This document shows positions 7,725 through 16,330 of a stretch of DNA of 64,000 nucleotides, piece after piece. The DNA comes from Paenibacillus luteus (GTDB lineage: Bacteria > Bacillota > Bacilli > Paenibacillales > Paenibacillaceae), in contig NZ_SKCD01000077.1 in NCBI RefSeq assembly GCF_006542765.1, positions 186,001 to 250,000 on the forward strand, given 5' to 3'. The notes under the pieces are model-generated. The model searched no databases. It saw only the letters and a list, made by a program, of their open reading frames with translations, and had not been told where the DNA came from. The translations under genes and the position numbers were made by a program. The first letter of the stretch is position 1. The number at the start of each line of letters is the position of its first letter.

Positions 7725-9662
7725 TTATTTGATGCAAAAGCTTTCTTGTCTTTGGCCGTTATCCAGCCCGCTTACATACCAGCTCTCTGCATATTGCGAA
7801 TTGAAATTTGTCGTGCCTCCGACATAAAAACCTTTCATTTGATTGCTGTTCCAATCCTTCGTAACGTTATGAAAGGTTGCATCCTTAAATACCAGCAGCA
7901 TATTTCCAATATCCAAGCTGCCATTCAGCGTCCAATCGTTAAATTTCAGATTCGATTTGCTGATTAAATTCTCACCAATTTTAATTTTGGTTGCCGATTG
8001 AACGGTATTTTTAAAAGTAATATCTCCTTTAGTAACCAGCGAGCCCGTAATGTTGAACGTTTGTTCCAGCGTGCTCTCCACCGTAAAGCTGCCTTCCACG
8101 ACCAAATTGCCTTTGACATTAAAGTCATAAACCGTGTTTTTCAACTGAAGATTTCCTTTAATAAACATAGACCCGCCAACCTGAAAGTTTCGGTTGATCA
8201 CATCGTAAAAAATCATATGGTTATTCACGATAACATCCCGGCCAACGACAAAGCCGTAAACCGTGTTTCTGAATTCAAGCAGTCCATTTACCTTTAAGGA
8301 CCCTCCAATAGCAAACATCCCTGGCACGCCTTGGCTTTGCTCTGAAACTGGATTCAGGAACAGCATGCCGCCTTGCACGGCTACATCCTTTTTCACGTCA
8401 AAGCTTGTAATGCCGTTCGTCGCTTTAATGCTCCCTTTTACAGCCATGCCGCCGTTCACATGCCAACGGAGGACTGTGCTGTTGTAATTAATGTCGCCGT
8501 TAACGATAATATCGCCTTTGACAATAAAATCTTTAAGGGTATTGCTTACCGTTACGTTTCCGCCTACGATTAGATCCCCTTCAATAACAATCGTTTCATT
8601 AACGCCGCCTTCACCGATAACGACATTGCCTTTGACGATTACATTTTTGTTGAATGAAATGGTCTTCGCACTTTTTAGTTCTCTAAATCTTAAATTCCCT
8701 CCGACGCGAACATCTCCGCTGAACACAATCTGGGCATCAACAATATCTTTAAAATATAAATCTCCATTTGCGACGACTGAATTTCCATTACTATCCGCAT
8801 CGATGATGACATTCTGGTTAATGACAGTGCTAGCAGATCCGCTAATGTTCACATTGCCCGAATTGATAATGGCTGGCCCGGATTGAAACTTCGACACGTC
8901 AGCCGATGTCACGGTACTTGCCAAAGCTGCTGGCTGACTAAAGCGGCTATCCGTAAACACATTTTGAAAGGCGCCTGCAATCGTGCTGGAAGATTGATTA
9001 ATATAATAGTCGGCCGTAGCGCCAAACCATTCTTGAAATTGCTGATCAGTAAAGCTGTTTAAAATATGCGACAGCGGCAAAGCTTGTCCTGTTGCTGGCG
9101 AGATGTAGCATGCAGCGAACAGCTTATTGTTTTGCGCTGTTGTGCTATTTTTTAACAATACCTTATTGCCTGTACCCGGGGCCGGAGCCGTTGGGGTTGG
9201 CGTAGGTCCCGGTGTCGGGGTTGGCACAACGACAACCGGAGGTGCGGTAGCCACATGAAGCGGCAGCAGCTTATATTTGACTTTGCTGACCCGCACCTGA
9301 TTGGCTACTCCGGCGTTCGCTTCAAAGGTGACGGCTATCGGTTGGTTTGAGCTGTTGTTTAGGATGGTTGCCCGCACGTTTAATCCGTCCATCCCATTGA
9401 TGACGCCTACTAATCGTTCAATGTTCGCTTTCGTATTGTTGGCATCATCGAGCTTCTTCATATCCTCGTACATTCTGGCGAAGATCGTCATGCCGGAATG
9501 GGCTTCCGTAAACGACTTCTCAGAATTTGCGTTCGTTTTGGCTTGCAGCAGTCCAATATTCGTACTCATAGCAAGCGGAGCGACAACAATGGAGAGCATG
9601 ACAATAAAGCCAAAAACCAGCATTAATGTCCCGCCCTTTTCGGACTGTATGTATTTAATCAT
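7725..9662 (-). CDS. Pilin-like protein with beta-solenoid (bactofilin-like) repeats
   Basis: 645 residues from the ATG spaced 8 nt after AAGGAGG (an upstream in-frame ATG overlaps that ribosome site). IQSEKGG then a hydrophobic helix (about 12-32) resembles a PilX-type prepilin N-terminus, but Glu5 of the mature pilin is missing. A region up to about 140 is pilin-like. A Pro/Thr linker (about 147-163) leads to a C-terminal array of F-x-V-x-G repeats, for example at 450, 471, 493, 514 and 536, a regular 21-22 residue period expected of a right-handed solenoid. Cys185 and Cys643 could form a disulfide. It lies between the minor prepilins and pilM. Likely a minor pilin or tip adhesin; function unproven. 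Confidence 0.75.
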   Translation of the reverse strand: MIKYIQSEKGGTLMLVFGFIVMLSIVVAPLAMSTNIGLLQAKTNANSEKSFTEAHSGMTIFARMYEDMKKLDDANNTKANIERLVGVINGMDGLNVRATILNNSSNQPIAVTFEANAGVANQVRVSKVKYKLLPLHVATAPPVVVVPTPTPGPTPTPTAPAPGTGNKVLLKNSTTAQNNKLFAACYISPATGQALPLSHILNSFTDQQFQEWFGATADYYINQSSSTIAGAFQNVFTDSRFSQPAALASTVTSADVSKFQSGPAIINSGNVNISGSASTVINQNVIIDADSNGNSVVANGDLYFKDIVDAQIVFSGDVRVGGNLRFRELKSAKTISFNKNVIVKGNVVIGEGGVNETIVIEGDLIVGGNVTVSNTLKDFIVKGDIIVNGDINYNSTVLRWHVNGGMAVKGSIKATNGITSFDVKKDVAVQGGMLFLNPVSEQSQGVPGMFAIGGSLKVNGLLEFRNTVYGFVVGRDVIVNNHMIFYDVINRNFQVGGSMFIKGNLQLKNTVYDFNVKGNLVVEGSFTVESTLEQTFNITGSLVTKGDITFKNTVQSATKIKIGENLISKSNLKFNDWTLNGSLDIGNMLLVFKDATFHNVTKDWNSNQMKGFYVGGTTNFNSQYAESWYVSGLDNGQRQESFCIK

Positions 9663-9735
9663 TGCCTTTTCCTCCTTAAGCATATTATTCTATGAGTAAA
9701 TCAATCCGACTACTTTACTATAAAGGAGCTGCCCG

Positions 9736-10191
9736 ATGCGGAATCAGAAGGGGTTAACATTGATCGAAGTCATGGGCTCGATCGTCTTGCTAGGTATCGC
9801 CGTTCTAGGCATCACCTATATTTTGCAGCAATCCTCCATCGATACGAAGTCCAATGAGAAAACAGATGATGCCGTAGTTGCGGCTCGTAACGTGATGGAA
9901 GAGATCAAGAGCAAACTCAAATCAAACGTTGCAGATACAACTGTCTATGGACAAGCCCTATCGCTTTCCAATCTTCGCAATCGTTCGTCGGCCACCTTGT
10001 ATTACCCAAGCTCTACCGATCGCCGTTACGAGCTGGTCGTCCACTCTTATGCAACTTCGCTAGGAACGGTACCGATTACAGATACGGTAAGCTCCAATCT
10101 GGACACGATATTCCGCAGGGTGACCGTCACCAGCAAGGAACTATCCACCTCGAAAACATTTGAACTTGAAGCCTACATCGAATACCATTAG
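9736..10191 (+). CDS. Minor prepilin, PilV-like
   Basis: 151 residues with a class III signal, MRNQKG then LTLIEVMGSIVLLGIAVLG: cleavage is expected after the glycine, and the mature Glu5 is present. The helix is followed by a small variable globular domain. AAAGGAG precedes the ATG at 8 nt. The gene is divergent from the solenoid gene and is followed by a second prepilin, so two minor pilins form a plus-strand island within the otherwise minus-strand pilus locus. The PilV label is by position and length; exact minor-pilin identity is uncertain. Confidence 0.82.
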   Translation: MRNQKGLTLIEVMGSIVLLGIAVLGITYILQQSSIDTKSNEKTDDAVVAARNVMEEIKSKLKSNVADTTVYGQALSLSNLRNRSSATLYYPSSTDRRYELVVHSYATSLGTVPITDTVSSNLDTIFRRVTVTSKELSTSKTFELEAYIEYH

Positions 10192-10210
10192 AGCGGAAGA
10201 GGTGAGCAAG

Positions 10211-10717
10211 ATGCACAAACGATTGAAAAATGAAAAGGGACTCACTCTCGTAGAAGTAACCGGTGTGCTGGTACTTTCGGTCGTCATTTTAGGATTTCTA
10301 ATCTATCTTCTGAATTATTCCAATACGAGCCTTCAGCAAGTGTCCGCTAGAGAGAAAACGCTGCAGCAGTCACGCGATATTGTCAGTCAGGTTGTCAAAA
10401 CCGTCCGCGACGGCTATGCCCCTTCTCCGCTGGTTAGCAAATCAAGCAATTTGCGATTGGTCAGCGCCGATAACGACAAGGCCGTTGATTACAGCTACGA
10501 TAGTGCTGCCAAGTCTTTAACTGTCATCCATCGATCCATTGACGGCAACGGAGTTCTCTCATCCCCTACCTCCAGCTATACCTTCTCGGACAAGGTCGAG
10601 AGCATCCTGTTTGACGCCAAAGACGGACGAATCGAAATTACCTTGGAGATGAAGCTGCCCAACCAGCAAACAAAGAAAACATCTACCGTTGTTTATACCA
10701 CTCAGCGGATTAGCTAA
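10211..10717 (+). CDS. Minor prepilin, PilW-like
   Basis: 168 residues from the ATG that follows GGAAGAGGTGAG; the in-frame extension upstream overlaps the previous gene and lacks a start of its own. NEKG then LTLVEVTGVLVLSVVILG is a type IV prepilin signal with Glu5. The C-terminal domain is beta-rich with no recognised motif. The gene starts 19 bp after the PilV-like gene. Its stop lies in the palindrome TTAGCTAA, which also carries the stop of the convergent prepilin peptidase gene. Confidence 0.8.
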   Translation: MHKRLKNEKGLTLVEVTGVLVLSVVILGFLIYLLNYSNTSLQQVSAREKTLQQSRDIVSQVVKTVRDGYAPSPLVSKSSNLRLVSADNDKAVDYSYDSAAKSLTVIHRSIDGNGVLSSPTSSYTFSDKVESILFDAKDGRIEITLEMKLPNQQTKKTSTVVYTTQRIS

Positions 10718-11486
10718 ATGACAGCAGTGACAAATACCACTCAATCAAACCGTTCCCCCAGTAATACGCCGCTAGCGCTCCTAGGGCGATATAGGGGCCG
10801 AACGGTATTGTTTTGCCTCTGGCCTGAGCCCCCGTTGCTATTAAAGCGAGCCCACCGATTAATCCAAATAAACTGGCGAGAAACAGACTAAGCAAGGTCA
10901 GCTTTACGCCGAGTATTAAGCCAATGAACACATAAAGCTTAATATCCCCTCCGCCCATCGTCTCCTTCTTCAAAATCCAACTGCCAATCACGGCTATGAG
11001 CAGCAAAGCTCCGCTGCCAACTAACGCAGCAATTCCATAATGCAATAACGGAAGCGGATGAACGAATAATCGGATCATAACGGCTCCGATTACCCCGGCC
11101 GCCACCACTTTATTTGGAATAATCATATCGGTCAGATCGGTTTGCACGATGATGACGAGAATGCAAATAAAAAATAAAACGGCAATCAATTCGAGCTGCC
11201 AGCCGATCGCGTAAGCTGCATGCGCAAACAAAACCGTCGTAATCAATTCGCCTAACGCATAGCGCCATGCCAATGAAGGCTTGATTTTCCGTTGGTTAAT
11301 GCCGGACATGATCTTTTTAATTATCAGTATAAGGCCAAAAAAACGTTGTTTGGTTTGCTTATTCGAAGCATACGCTTGCGGGTTCACAGACTGAAAGGTT
11401 GTGTCCCACTGGATGGCTATCGCACTAAGAAAGCCGCTTACAAGCAATCCTAAAAGGGCGAAAACAAGTATATAAGGTGCGGTCAT
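10710..11486 (-). CDS. pilD: Type IV prepilin peptidase (A24 family)
   Basis: 258 residues, six to eight hydrophobic segments. The A24 aspartates are visible in QTDLTDMIIPN (Asp117) and MGGGDIKL (GGGD). This membrane enzyme cleaves prepilin leader peptides at the Gly/hydrophobic junction. The N-terminal third, where classical PilD has cysteine pairs (CPxC) in a cytoplasmic loop, lacks these cysteines and is divergent. It follows the major prepilin gene across a hairpin on the same strand, and its last 8 bp overlap the PilW-like gene tail to tail. Confidence 0.88.
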   Translation of the reverse strand: MTAPYILVFALLGLLVSGFLSAIAIQWDTTFQSVNPQAYASNKQTKQRFFGLILIIKKIMSGINQRKIKPSLAWRYALGELITTVLFAHAAYAIGWQLELIAVLFFICILVIIVQTDLTDMIIPNKVVAAGVIGAVMIRLFVHPLPLLHYGIAALVGSGALLLIAVIGSWILKKETMGGGDIKLYVFIGLILGVKLTLLSLFLASLFGLIGGLALIATGAQARGKTIPFGPYIALGALAAYYWGNGLIEWYLSLLSFS

Positions 11487-11515
11487 TTACTCTCTTCCTT
11501 GCCGGGAAATTTATA

Positions 11516-11543
11516 GAAAGGCAACCCTGGTGGGTTGCCTTTC
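11516..11543 (-). terminator. Hairpin between major prepilin and prepilin peptidase
   Basis: A perfect 12-bp stem, GAAAGGCAACCC with GGGTTGCCTTTC and a 4-nt loop, lies just after the prepilin stop. There is no strong T-run on either strand. It may act as a partial terminator or as a 3' stabilising stem that raises the level of major pilin mRNA relative to the downstream peptidase. Confidence 0.6.
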
Positions 11544-11553
11544 TAATGAATAA

Positions 11554-11922
11554 TTATGAACCTGATGTTGCTGCTTTGGTAACTGATACTGTCCAACCAT
11601 TCGTGTCCTTTGATCCCGTAATTGTTCTTACTTTTTTATCATTAAATGTTACTTCCGTATTCAGGTATCCAGCTGTTTTAAGTTCAGATTGAGTCACATT
11701 AGCAGTACTTCCAGCCGGTTGAGGTTCAAGTTCCATAAAATAACGCAATGCCGCTTCCTCAATCATTTGTTCACTTGCAGTATCTGCTTTTGTCTTTGAT
11801 TTTTCAATCGTCCCACCAATAGCCGGAATAGCAATCGCCGCAATAATCCCCACAATAACTAGTACAGCCAGCAACTCGATAAGCGTAAGACCCTTTTGAT
11901 TCCGTTTCAATGCCATCAACAT
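11554..11922 (-). CDS. pilA: Major type IV prepilin (PilA/PilE-like)
   Basis: About 122 residues. The leader ends at QKG, and the mature protein starts LTLIELLAVLVIVGIIAAIA with Glu5 and the typical proline near position 21. The small C-terminal domain (about 80 residues) suits a structural subunit or ComGC-like pilin. The ATG chosen is 7 nt after AGGAG; an ATG 6 bp upstream is too close to that site. A 200-nt leader with three hairpins lies upstream, and a strong stem-loop follows. This is the best candidate for the main fibre subunit. Confidence 0.85.
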   Translation of the reverse strand: MLMALKRNQKGLTLIELLAVLVIVGIIAAIAIPAIGGTIEKSKTKADTASEQMIEEAALRYFMELEPQPAGSTANVTQSELKTAGYLNTEVTFNDKKVRTITGSKDTNGWTVSVTKAATSGS

Positions 11923-11980
11923 AAACATTCTCCTCTCAATTTGTGAAGCAATTTTTGTAACACCTGTAAAGCTATATTAA

Positions 11981-12104
11981 TAGGACAGCATCATACGCCT
12001 GTGCCTACTAACATTCCATTCTCTATCATGGCTAGTTTCCAAGATAAAGAGACTAGCAACCATAGGTATAGCAGCTCTGAGCAAGGGGTACATCTATGCT
12101 CAGA
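11981..12104 (-). ncRNA. Structured leader upstream of the major prepilin
   Basis: Three hairpins lie one after another in the 200-bp gap before the prepilin: an 8-bp stem at 12076-12104 (TCTGAGCA/TGCTCAGA), a longer interrupted helix at 12023-12071 (CTAT, ATG and GCTAGT arms with their complements) and an 8-bp stem with one bulged base at 11981-12007 (TAGGACAG/CTGTgCCTA). It does not match the GEMM c-di-GMP riboswitch core that I know. It could be a 5' regulatory leader, an mRNA-stabilising element or a small RNA; no clear promoter was identified. Confidence 0.4.
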
Positions 12105-12122
12105 AAGTTTTTTAGCTTCAGC

Positions 12123-13334
12123 TTACAAATAGCTCTGCATCATTTTGAACGTTGGCATCATGACCGCCATGACGATGACGCCTACGACGCCCGTGAGCAG
12201 AACAATCATCAGCGGCTCCAGCAGCGCCTTCAGGCGGTCCGCCATCTGGTCCACGTCCGCCTCATAGAAATCGGCGACCTTGTCGAGCATGTCCTCTGTC
12301 GCGCCTGAGCGCTCGCCGATCGCGATCATCTGCACGACCATGGGCGGGAACAGCTTCGATTGCTTTAGAGGCTCTGACATCGTCTCCCCGCTCAGCACCT
12401 TTTCCCGAATATCGGAAATGACCTTGCCGATCGCTTCGTTGCCAACGACGTTAGAGACGATGGACAACCCCTGCATAAGCGGAATTGCCGCTGCAATCAA
12501 AGAGCTGAATGTGCGCGAAAACCGGGCGATCGCCTGTTTATGCCACAACGTACCGAACACCGGTATCTTAAGCAACCAATAGTCCAGCTTTTGCCTGCCT
12601 GCTGCCGTACGTCTAATGAGCTTCCATACGATAGTGGGCACAAACATTGCTGCAATCACAATGTACCAGTAGCCCTGCATAAATTCACTGACGGCCATGA
12701 CGATTCGCGTTGGCAGCGGCAGTTCGATTCCCATGCCTGCGAAGCTGGTCACATACTGCGGAATGACAAACAGCATCATAAAAATAACGACAAGCACCAT
12801 CATGACGAGCATGACTGCCGGATATACCATGGCTGATTTGACCTTTTCTCTCGTGTTGCGCTCTTTCTCGAAAAATATAGCGAGCCGATCCAGCATCGTA
12901 TCCAGGTTACCCGCTACCTCGCCGGCTTGTACCATGCTGACGAATACAGAGGTAAACACAGTTGGATAAGCAGCCACCGATTCCGAGAATTGCTTGCCTC
13001 CCCGCATCTCCTCGGCAATCGTAACGAGCAGCTTGGACAAGGTTTTGCTATTCGTCTGTTCGCTGAGAATTTGGACGGATTCAACCAAGCTCACGCCTGC
13101 GCGGTACATCGTAGCCAGCTGCCGGCAAAACACCGTAAACTGATCCATTTTGACCCTTGGACCGCCGAACGAAATATCCTTGTATAACGTCGTCTCATTC
13201 GTATCTAAAATATCCGTAACCCATAAGCCCTTTTCACTTAGCGCCTCGCGGGCGCGCTGCATCGAATTGGCCTCCAAGACGCCCATCGATTTCTTGCCGC
13301 TGGATGTGACCGCCTTATACCGGTATTTCGGCAT
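12123..13334 (-). CDS. pilC: PilC-type inner-membrane platform protein
   Basis: 403 residues beginning MPKYRYKAV, with TTGGAGTGG 5 nt before the ATG. Two T2SSF (GspF) repeats are recognisable, each with FCRQLATM- or FSRTFSSL-like openings and long hydrophobic helices (three membrane segments in total). PilC organises pilin polymerisation and transmits force from the PilB and PilT motors. It follows pilT by 33 bp in the operon pilB-pilT-pilC. Confidence 0.94.
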   Translation of the reverse strand: MPKYRYKAVTSSGKKSMGVLEANSMQRAREALSEKGLWVTDILDTNETTLYKDISFGGPRVKMDQFTVFCRQLATMYRAGVSLVESVQILSEQTNSKTLSKLLVTIAEEMRGGKQFSESVAAYPTVFTSVFVSMVQAGEVAGNLDTMLDRLAIFFEKERNTREKVKSAMVYPAVMLVMMVLVVIFMMLFVIPQYVTSFAGMGIELPLPTRIVMAVSEFMQGYWYIVIAAMFVPTIVWKLIRRTAAGRQKLDYWLLKIPVFGTLWHKQAIARFSRTFSSLIAAAIPLMQGLSIVSNVVGNEAIGKVISDIREKVLSGETMSEPLKQSKLFPPMVVQMIAIGERSGATEDMLDKVADFYEADVDQMADRLKALLEPLMIVLLTGVVGVIVMAVMMPTFKMMQSYL

Positions 13335-13367
13335 CGAATCCACTCCAATGAAACTCAATTGTTAATC

Positions 13368-14405
13368 TTAAAGCTCCCCAAAACCGAACAATGCTTCCCG
13401 CGCATCCTGGATTTTCACATGCCCTTGGTTAACGAGATCCCTCAGCGCGTACTCCATCGTCTGCATGCCTAGCGCCTTGCCCGTTTGCATAACCGAACGG
13501 ATTTGATAAATCTTCTCGCTGCGGATCAAGTTAGCGACGGCTGGCGTATTCGCAAGCACCTCGAAGGCAGCCGTTCTGCCTTTCCCGTCAGCCCTCGGCA
13601 GAAGCCGCTGCGAGATAACGCCTAACAACACCGCCGCCAGCTGAATTCTGATTTGCGCCTGCATGGCGGGAGGAAATACGTCAATGATTCGGTCAATCGT
13701 TTGCGGAGCATCCGCCGTATGCAGCGTTCCAAATACGAGATGTCCCGTCTCGGCAGCGCTGATGGCTGTACTAATCGTCTCTAAATCCCTCAATTCACCG
13801 ACGAGCACGATATCAGGGTCTTGCCGCAGCGCAGCCCTGAGCCCATGGGAGAAGGATGGCGTGTCGAGCCCCACTTCCCGCTGGTTGACCATCGATTTCC
13901 GATGATCATAAATGAACTCAATCGGGTCCTCCAACGTTATGATATGTGAGTTTTCCGTTCGATTGAGATGGTCAATAATGGAGGCAAGTGTCGTTGACTT
14001 CCCGCTTCCCGTAGGTCCAGTAACAAGCATCAAGCCCTGCGGCTTCTTAGCAAACTCAGCTGCTATGCGCGGCAAGCGAAGCTCTTCCATCGTTGGAATG
14101 ACGCTCGGTACGATTCGGATCGCAAGCCCAACGCTTCCTCGCTGCTTATAGGCGTTGATTCGGAACCTCGCTAGGCCAGCAACGCCATAAGAAAAATCAA
14201 CGTCGCCATTTTGCTGCAGCGTCTCATACCGCTCGTCCGTCATAAACTGCTTAGCCAGCTCAAGCGTGTCATTTGGTTTTAACAACGTATCGTTGATTGG
14301 CTGCAGTTCTCCATGAATACGAAAAATGACGGGTGAGTTAACCGTAATGTGAATATCGGATGCTTGTTTTGAATGAGCTAAATAAAGCAATTCCTCTGCC
14401 TGCAT
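13368..14405 (-). CDS. pilT: PilT retraction ATPase
   Basis: 345 residues from the ATG placed 8 nt after GGAAGGG. Walker A is GPTGSGKSTT; the Asp box and His box regions follow (IITLEDPIEFIYDH, GELRDLETISTAISAAETGHLVFGTLHT). The C-terminal AIRNLIRE motif essential for retraction in other PilTs is only partly recognisable in this divergent tail (QIRSVMQTG precedes). PilT powers pilus disassembly and twitching. Its presence argues for a dynamic pilus rather than a static pseudopilus. Confidence 0.94.
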   Translation of the reverse strand: MQAEELLYLAHSKQASDIHITVNSPVIFRIHGELQPINDTLLKPNDTLELAKQFMTDERYETLQQNGDVDFSYGVAGLARFRINAYKQRGSVGLAIRIVPSVIPTMEELRLPRIAAEFAKKPQGLMLVTGPTGSGKSTTLASIIDHLNRTENSHIITLEDPIEFIYDHRKSMVNQREVGLDTPSFSHGLRAALRQDPDIVLVGELRDLETISTAISAAETGHLVFGTLHTADAPQTIDRIIDVFPPAMQAQIRIQLAAVLLGVISQRLLPRADGKGRTAAFEVLANTPAVANLIRSEKIYQIRSVMQTGKALGMQTMEYALRDLVNQGHVKIQDAREALFGFGEL

Positions 14406-14437
14406 GGACAGCACCCTTCCTGCTGAACGGTAACCTT

Positions 14438-16108
14438 TTACTCGCCATGCCCAAGAACACGAAACACCTCGGTCACGGTCGTATGGCCTTCAACGGCCTT
14501 CTGCAGACCATCTGCCAAAATCGGGATCATTCCCTGTTTTAGCGCATGCTCGTAATACTCGTTATCCGACCGCTTTGAAATAATTAATGAACGAAGCTCG
14601 TTGTCAATCATTAGCACCTCATGGATCGCCAACCTTCCCTTATAGCCGGTTCGGCCGCATTCTCCGCAGCCTGCTCCTTTGTATAATTGTTCAGTTTCGA
14701 TCCCGTGGCTCGTAACAAGCTCCAGCTCTTTATCAATTGGCGTGTAACGCTGCTTGCAATGGGTACAAATCCTTCTTACCAGCCTCTGGGCTACGATACA
14801 ATTCACCGAAGAGGAAATGAGAAACGGCTCGACGCCCATATCGATCAGTCTTGTTATGGAATTGACCGCATTGTTTGTATGTAACGTACTTAGAACAAGG
14901 TGACCGGTCATCGCAGCCCTTACGGATATTTCCGCGGTTTCCGAGTCCCTGATTTCTCCAAGCATGACGATGTTCGGATCCTGTCGCAAAATAGCTCTCA
15001 GCCCTCTGGCGAAGGTTAACCCGGTAAGGGGATTTACCTGCACCTGATTGACGCCTTCAAGCTGATACTCTACCGGGTCCTCTACGGTGATAATGTTGAC
15101 ATCATCTTTGTTCAGATGCGCAAGCGCGGAATACAGCGTTGTCGACTTGCCGCTGCCGGTTGGTCCCGTAATCAGAACGACCCCATAAGCCATCTCGATG
15201 CTTTTACGAAAAACCTGCTCGTTCCGCTCCGAAAGCGCCAGCTTCGAGATGTCAGCGAGTGAGTTGCCAAGATCCAACACCCGAATAACGACTTTCTCCC
15301 CATGGATCGTTGGCAGCGTAGATACCCGGACATCCACCTTCCGAAAATCGATGTCAAGCTCTACCCGTCCATCCTGTGGAAGCCTTCGCTCGGCAACGTT
15401 CAGATTGGCCATTATTTTGATACGTGCGACGATAATGCCGTGCATATTGGGAGGAAGCGTCCTCTCCGTCCGCATCACACCATCAACCCGGTAACGGATG
15501 CGGAAGCTCCCATCCTGCGGGTCAAGATGAATATCGCTCGCTCCGAGCTGAACGGCCTGTGCAATCACTTGATTGACGGTCTTCACGACAGGCGAATCTT
15601 CATCCTGTATCGCATGATCCTCGTCTATATCCTTTAGCTGCAGGTTTTGGCTAATCTGCTCAATCGTATCCTGCAATCCGTAAAAACGATTAATCGCACG
15701 AACAAGCTCATCTTTAGATGCAATAACCGGTTCGATTCGAAGTCCCGTAGCGATCCTGATCTCATCAATCGCAAAGTAATCCAGCGGATCGGCCATTGCA
15801 AGAATCAGTCTATTGCCTTCCATACGAAGCGGCATGACGCAATGCTGGTCAGCTAGCTTCTGTGAAATTAATTGAATAATTTTCGGATCAATTTTCTGGC
15901 GATAAATTTGTACATGCGGAATGCCAAGCTGGAATTCCAGCGCCTCGATAAACTGCTGCTGCGTTATGTAACCTTTGGAAATGAGCACATCTCCGAGTCT
16001 TGTCTTTAATTCCCGCTGTTGAATGAGTGCCTGCTGCAACTGCTCCTCGGTTATTACCCCGGACTCGACTAGCAAATCTCCTATTCGCTTACGGGCTCCT
16101 GACATCAT
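14438..16108 (-). CDS. pilB: PilB extension ATPase with tandem MshEN c-di-GMP motif
   Basis: 556 residues. The N-terminus holds two 24-residue MshEN motifs, residues 8-31 (RIGDLLVESG...ALIQQ) and 37-60 (RLGDVLISKG...ALEFQ), separated by exactly five residues, as in c-di-GMP-binding MshE. The GspE ATPase domain has Walker A GPTGSGKSTTL, EDPVEYQLEG and GEIRDSETAEI, and a zinc-type tetracysteine (CTHC...CGEC). PilB hydrolyses ATP to add pilins. It is first in the operon; a promoter is predicted about 75-100 nt upstream. Confidence 0.95.
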   Translation of the reverse strand: MMSGARKRIGDLLVESGVITEEQLQQALIQQRELKTRLGDVLISKGYITQQQFIEALEFQLGIPHVQIYRQKIDPKIIQLISQKLADQHCVMPLRMEGNRLILAMADPLDYFAIDEIRIATGLRIEPVIASKDELVRAINRFYGLQDTIEQISQNLQLKDIDEDHAIQDEDSPVVKTVNQVIAQAVQLGASDIHLDPQDGSFRIRYRVDGVMRTERTLPPNMHGIIVARIKIMANLNVAERRLPQDGRVELDIDFRKVDVRVSTLPTIHGEKVVIRVLDLGNSLADISKLALSERNEQVFRKSIEMAYGVVLITGPTGSGKSTTLYSALAHLNKDDVNIITVEDPVEYQLEGVNQVQVNPLTGLTFARGLRAILRQDPNIVMLGEIRDSETAEISVRAAMTGHLVLSTLHTNNAVNSITRLIDMGVEPFLISSSVNCIVAQRLVRRICTHCKQRYTPIDKELELVTSHGIETEQLYKGAGCGECGRTGYKGRLAIHEVLMIDNELRSLIISKRSDNEYYEHALKQGMIPILADGLQKAVEGHTTVTEVFRVLGHGE

Positions 16109-16181
16109 TCATCACCAACTAACTGATCATAGATTTGCAAATAAAGTAGAATGCGCCGCAAACATGTTGAAACTTGACTTA

Positions 16182-16210
16182 ATTAAAACAAGGAATAGAA
16201 CTCCTGTCAA
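16182..16210 (-). promoter_or_regulatory. Putative sigma-A promoter of the pilBTC operon
   Basis: On the minus strand TTGACA (16210-16205) and TTTAAT (16187-16182) are spaced by 17 bp. The predicted leader is about 65 nt. The -10 overlaps the sequence AACTTGACTTAATT, a near copy of which (AACTTGTCTTAATT) lies near 16340-16355. Confidence 0.6.
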
Positions 16211-16330
16211 TGACTTAAGACCTATTTTTACTTTTTTTAAATAAGTATATTTTACCATTATTTTTTGTAAGCATTTCCACTTAATCACTTAGAACTAAAC
16301 GATATTTTGCGACTAAAATACCATTTGAAC

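Noticed and set aside
11923..12122. c-di-GMP (GEMM) riboswitch upstream of the major pilin
   Set aside because: Such riboswitches precede pilin genes in some Firmicutes, but the conserved GEMM core (GCACAGGGCAAACC and GACGCAAAGCC-like segments) is absent; kept only as an unassigned structured leader.
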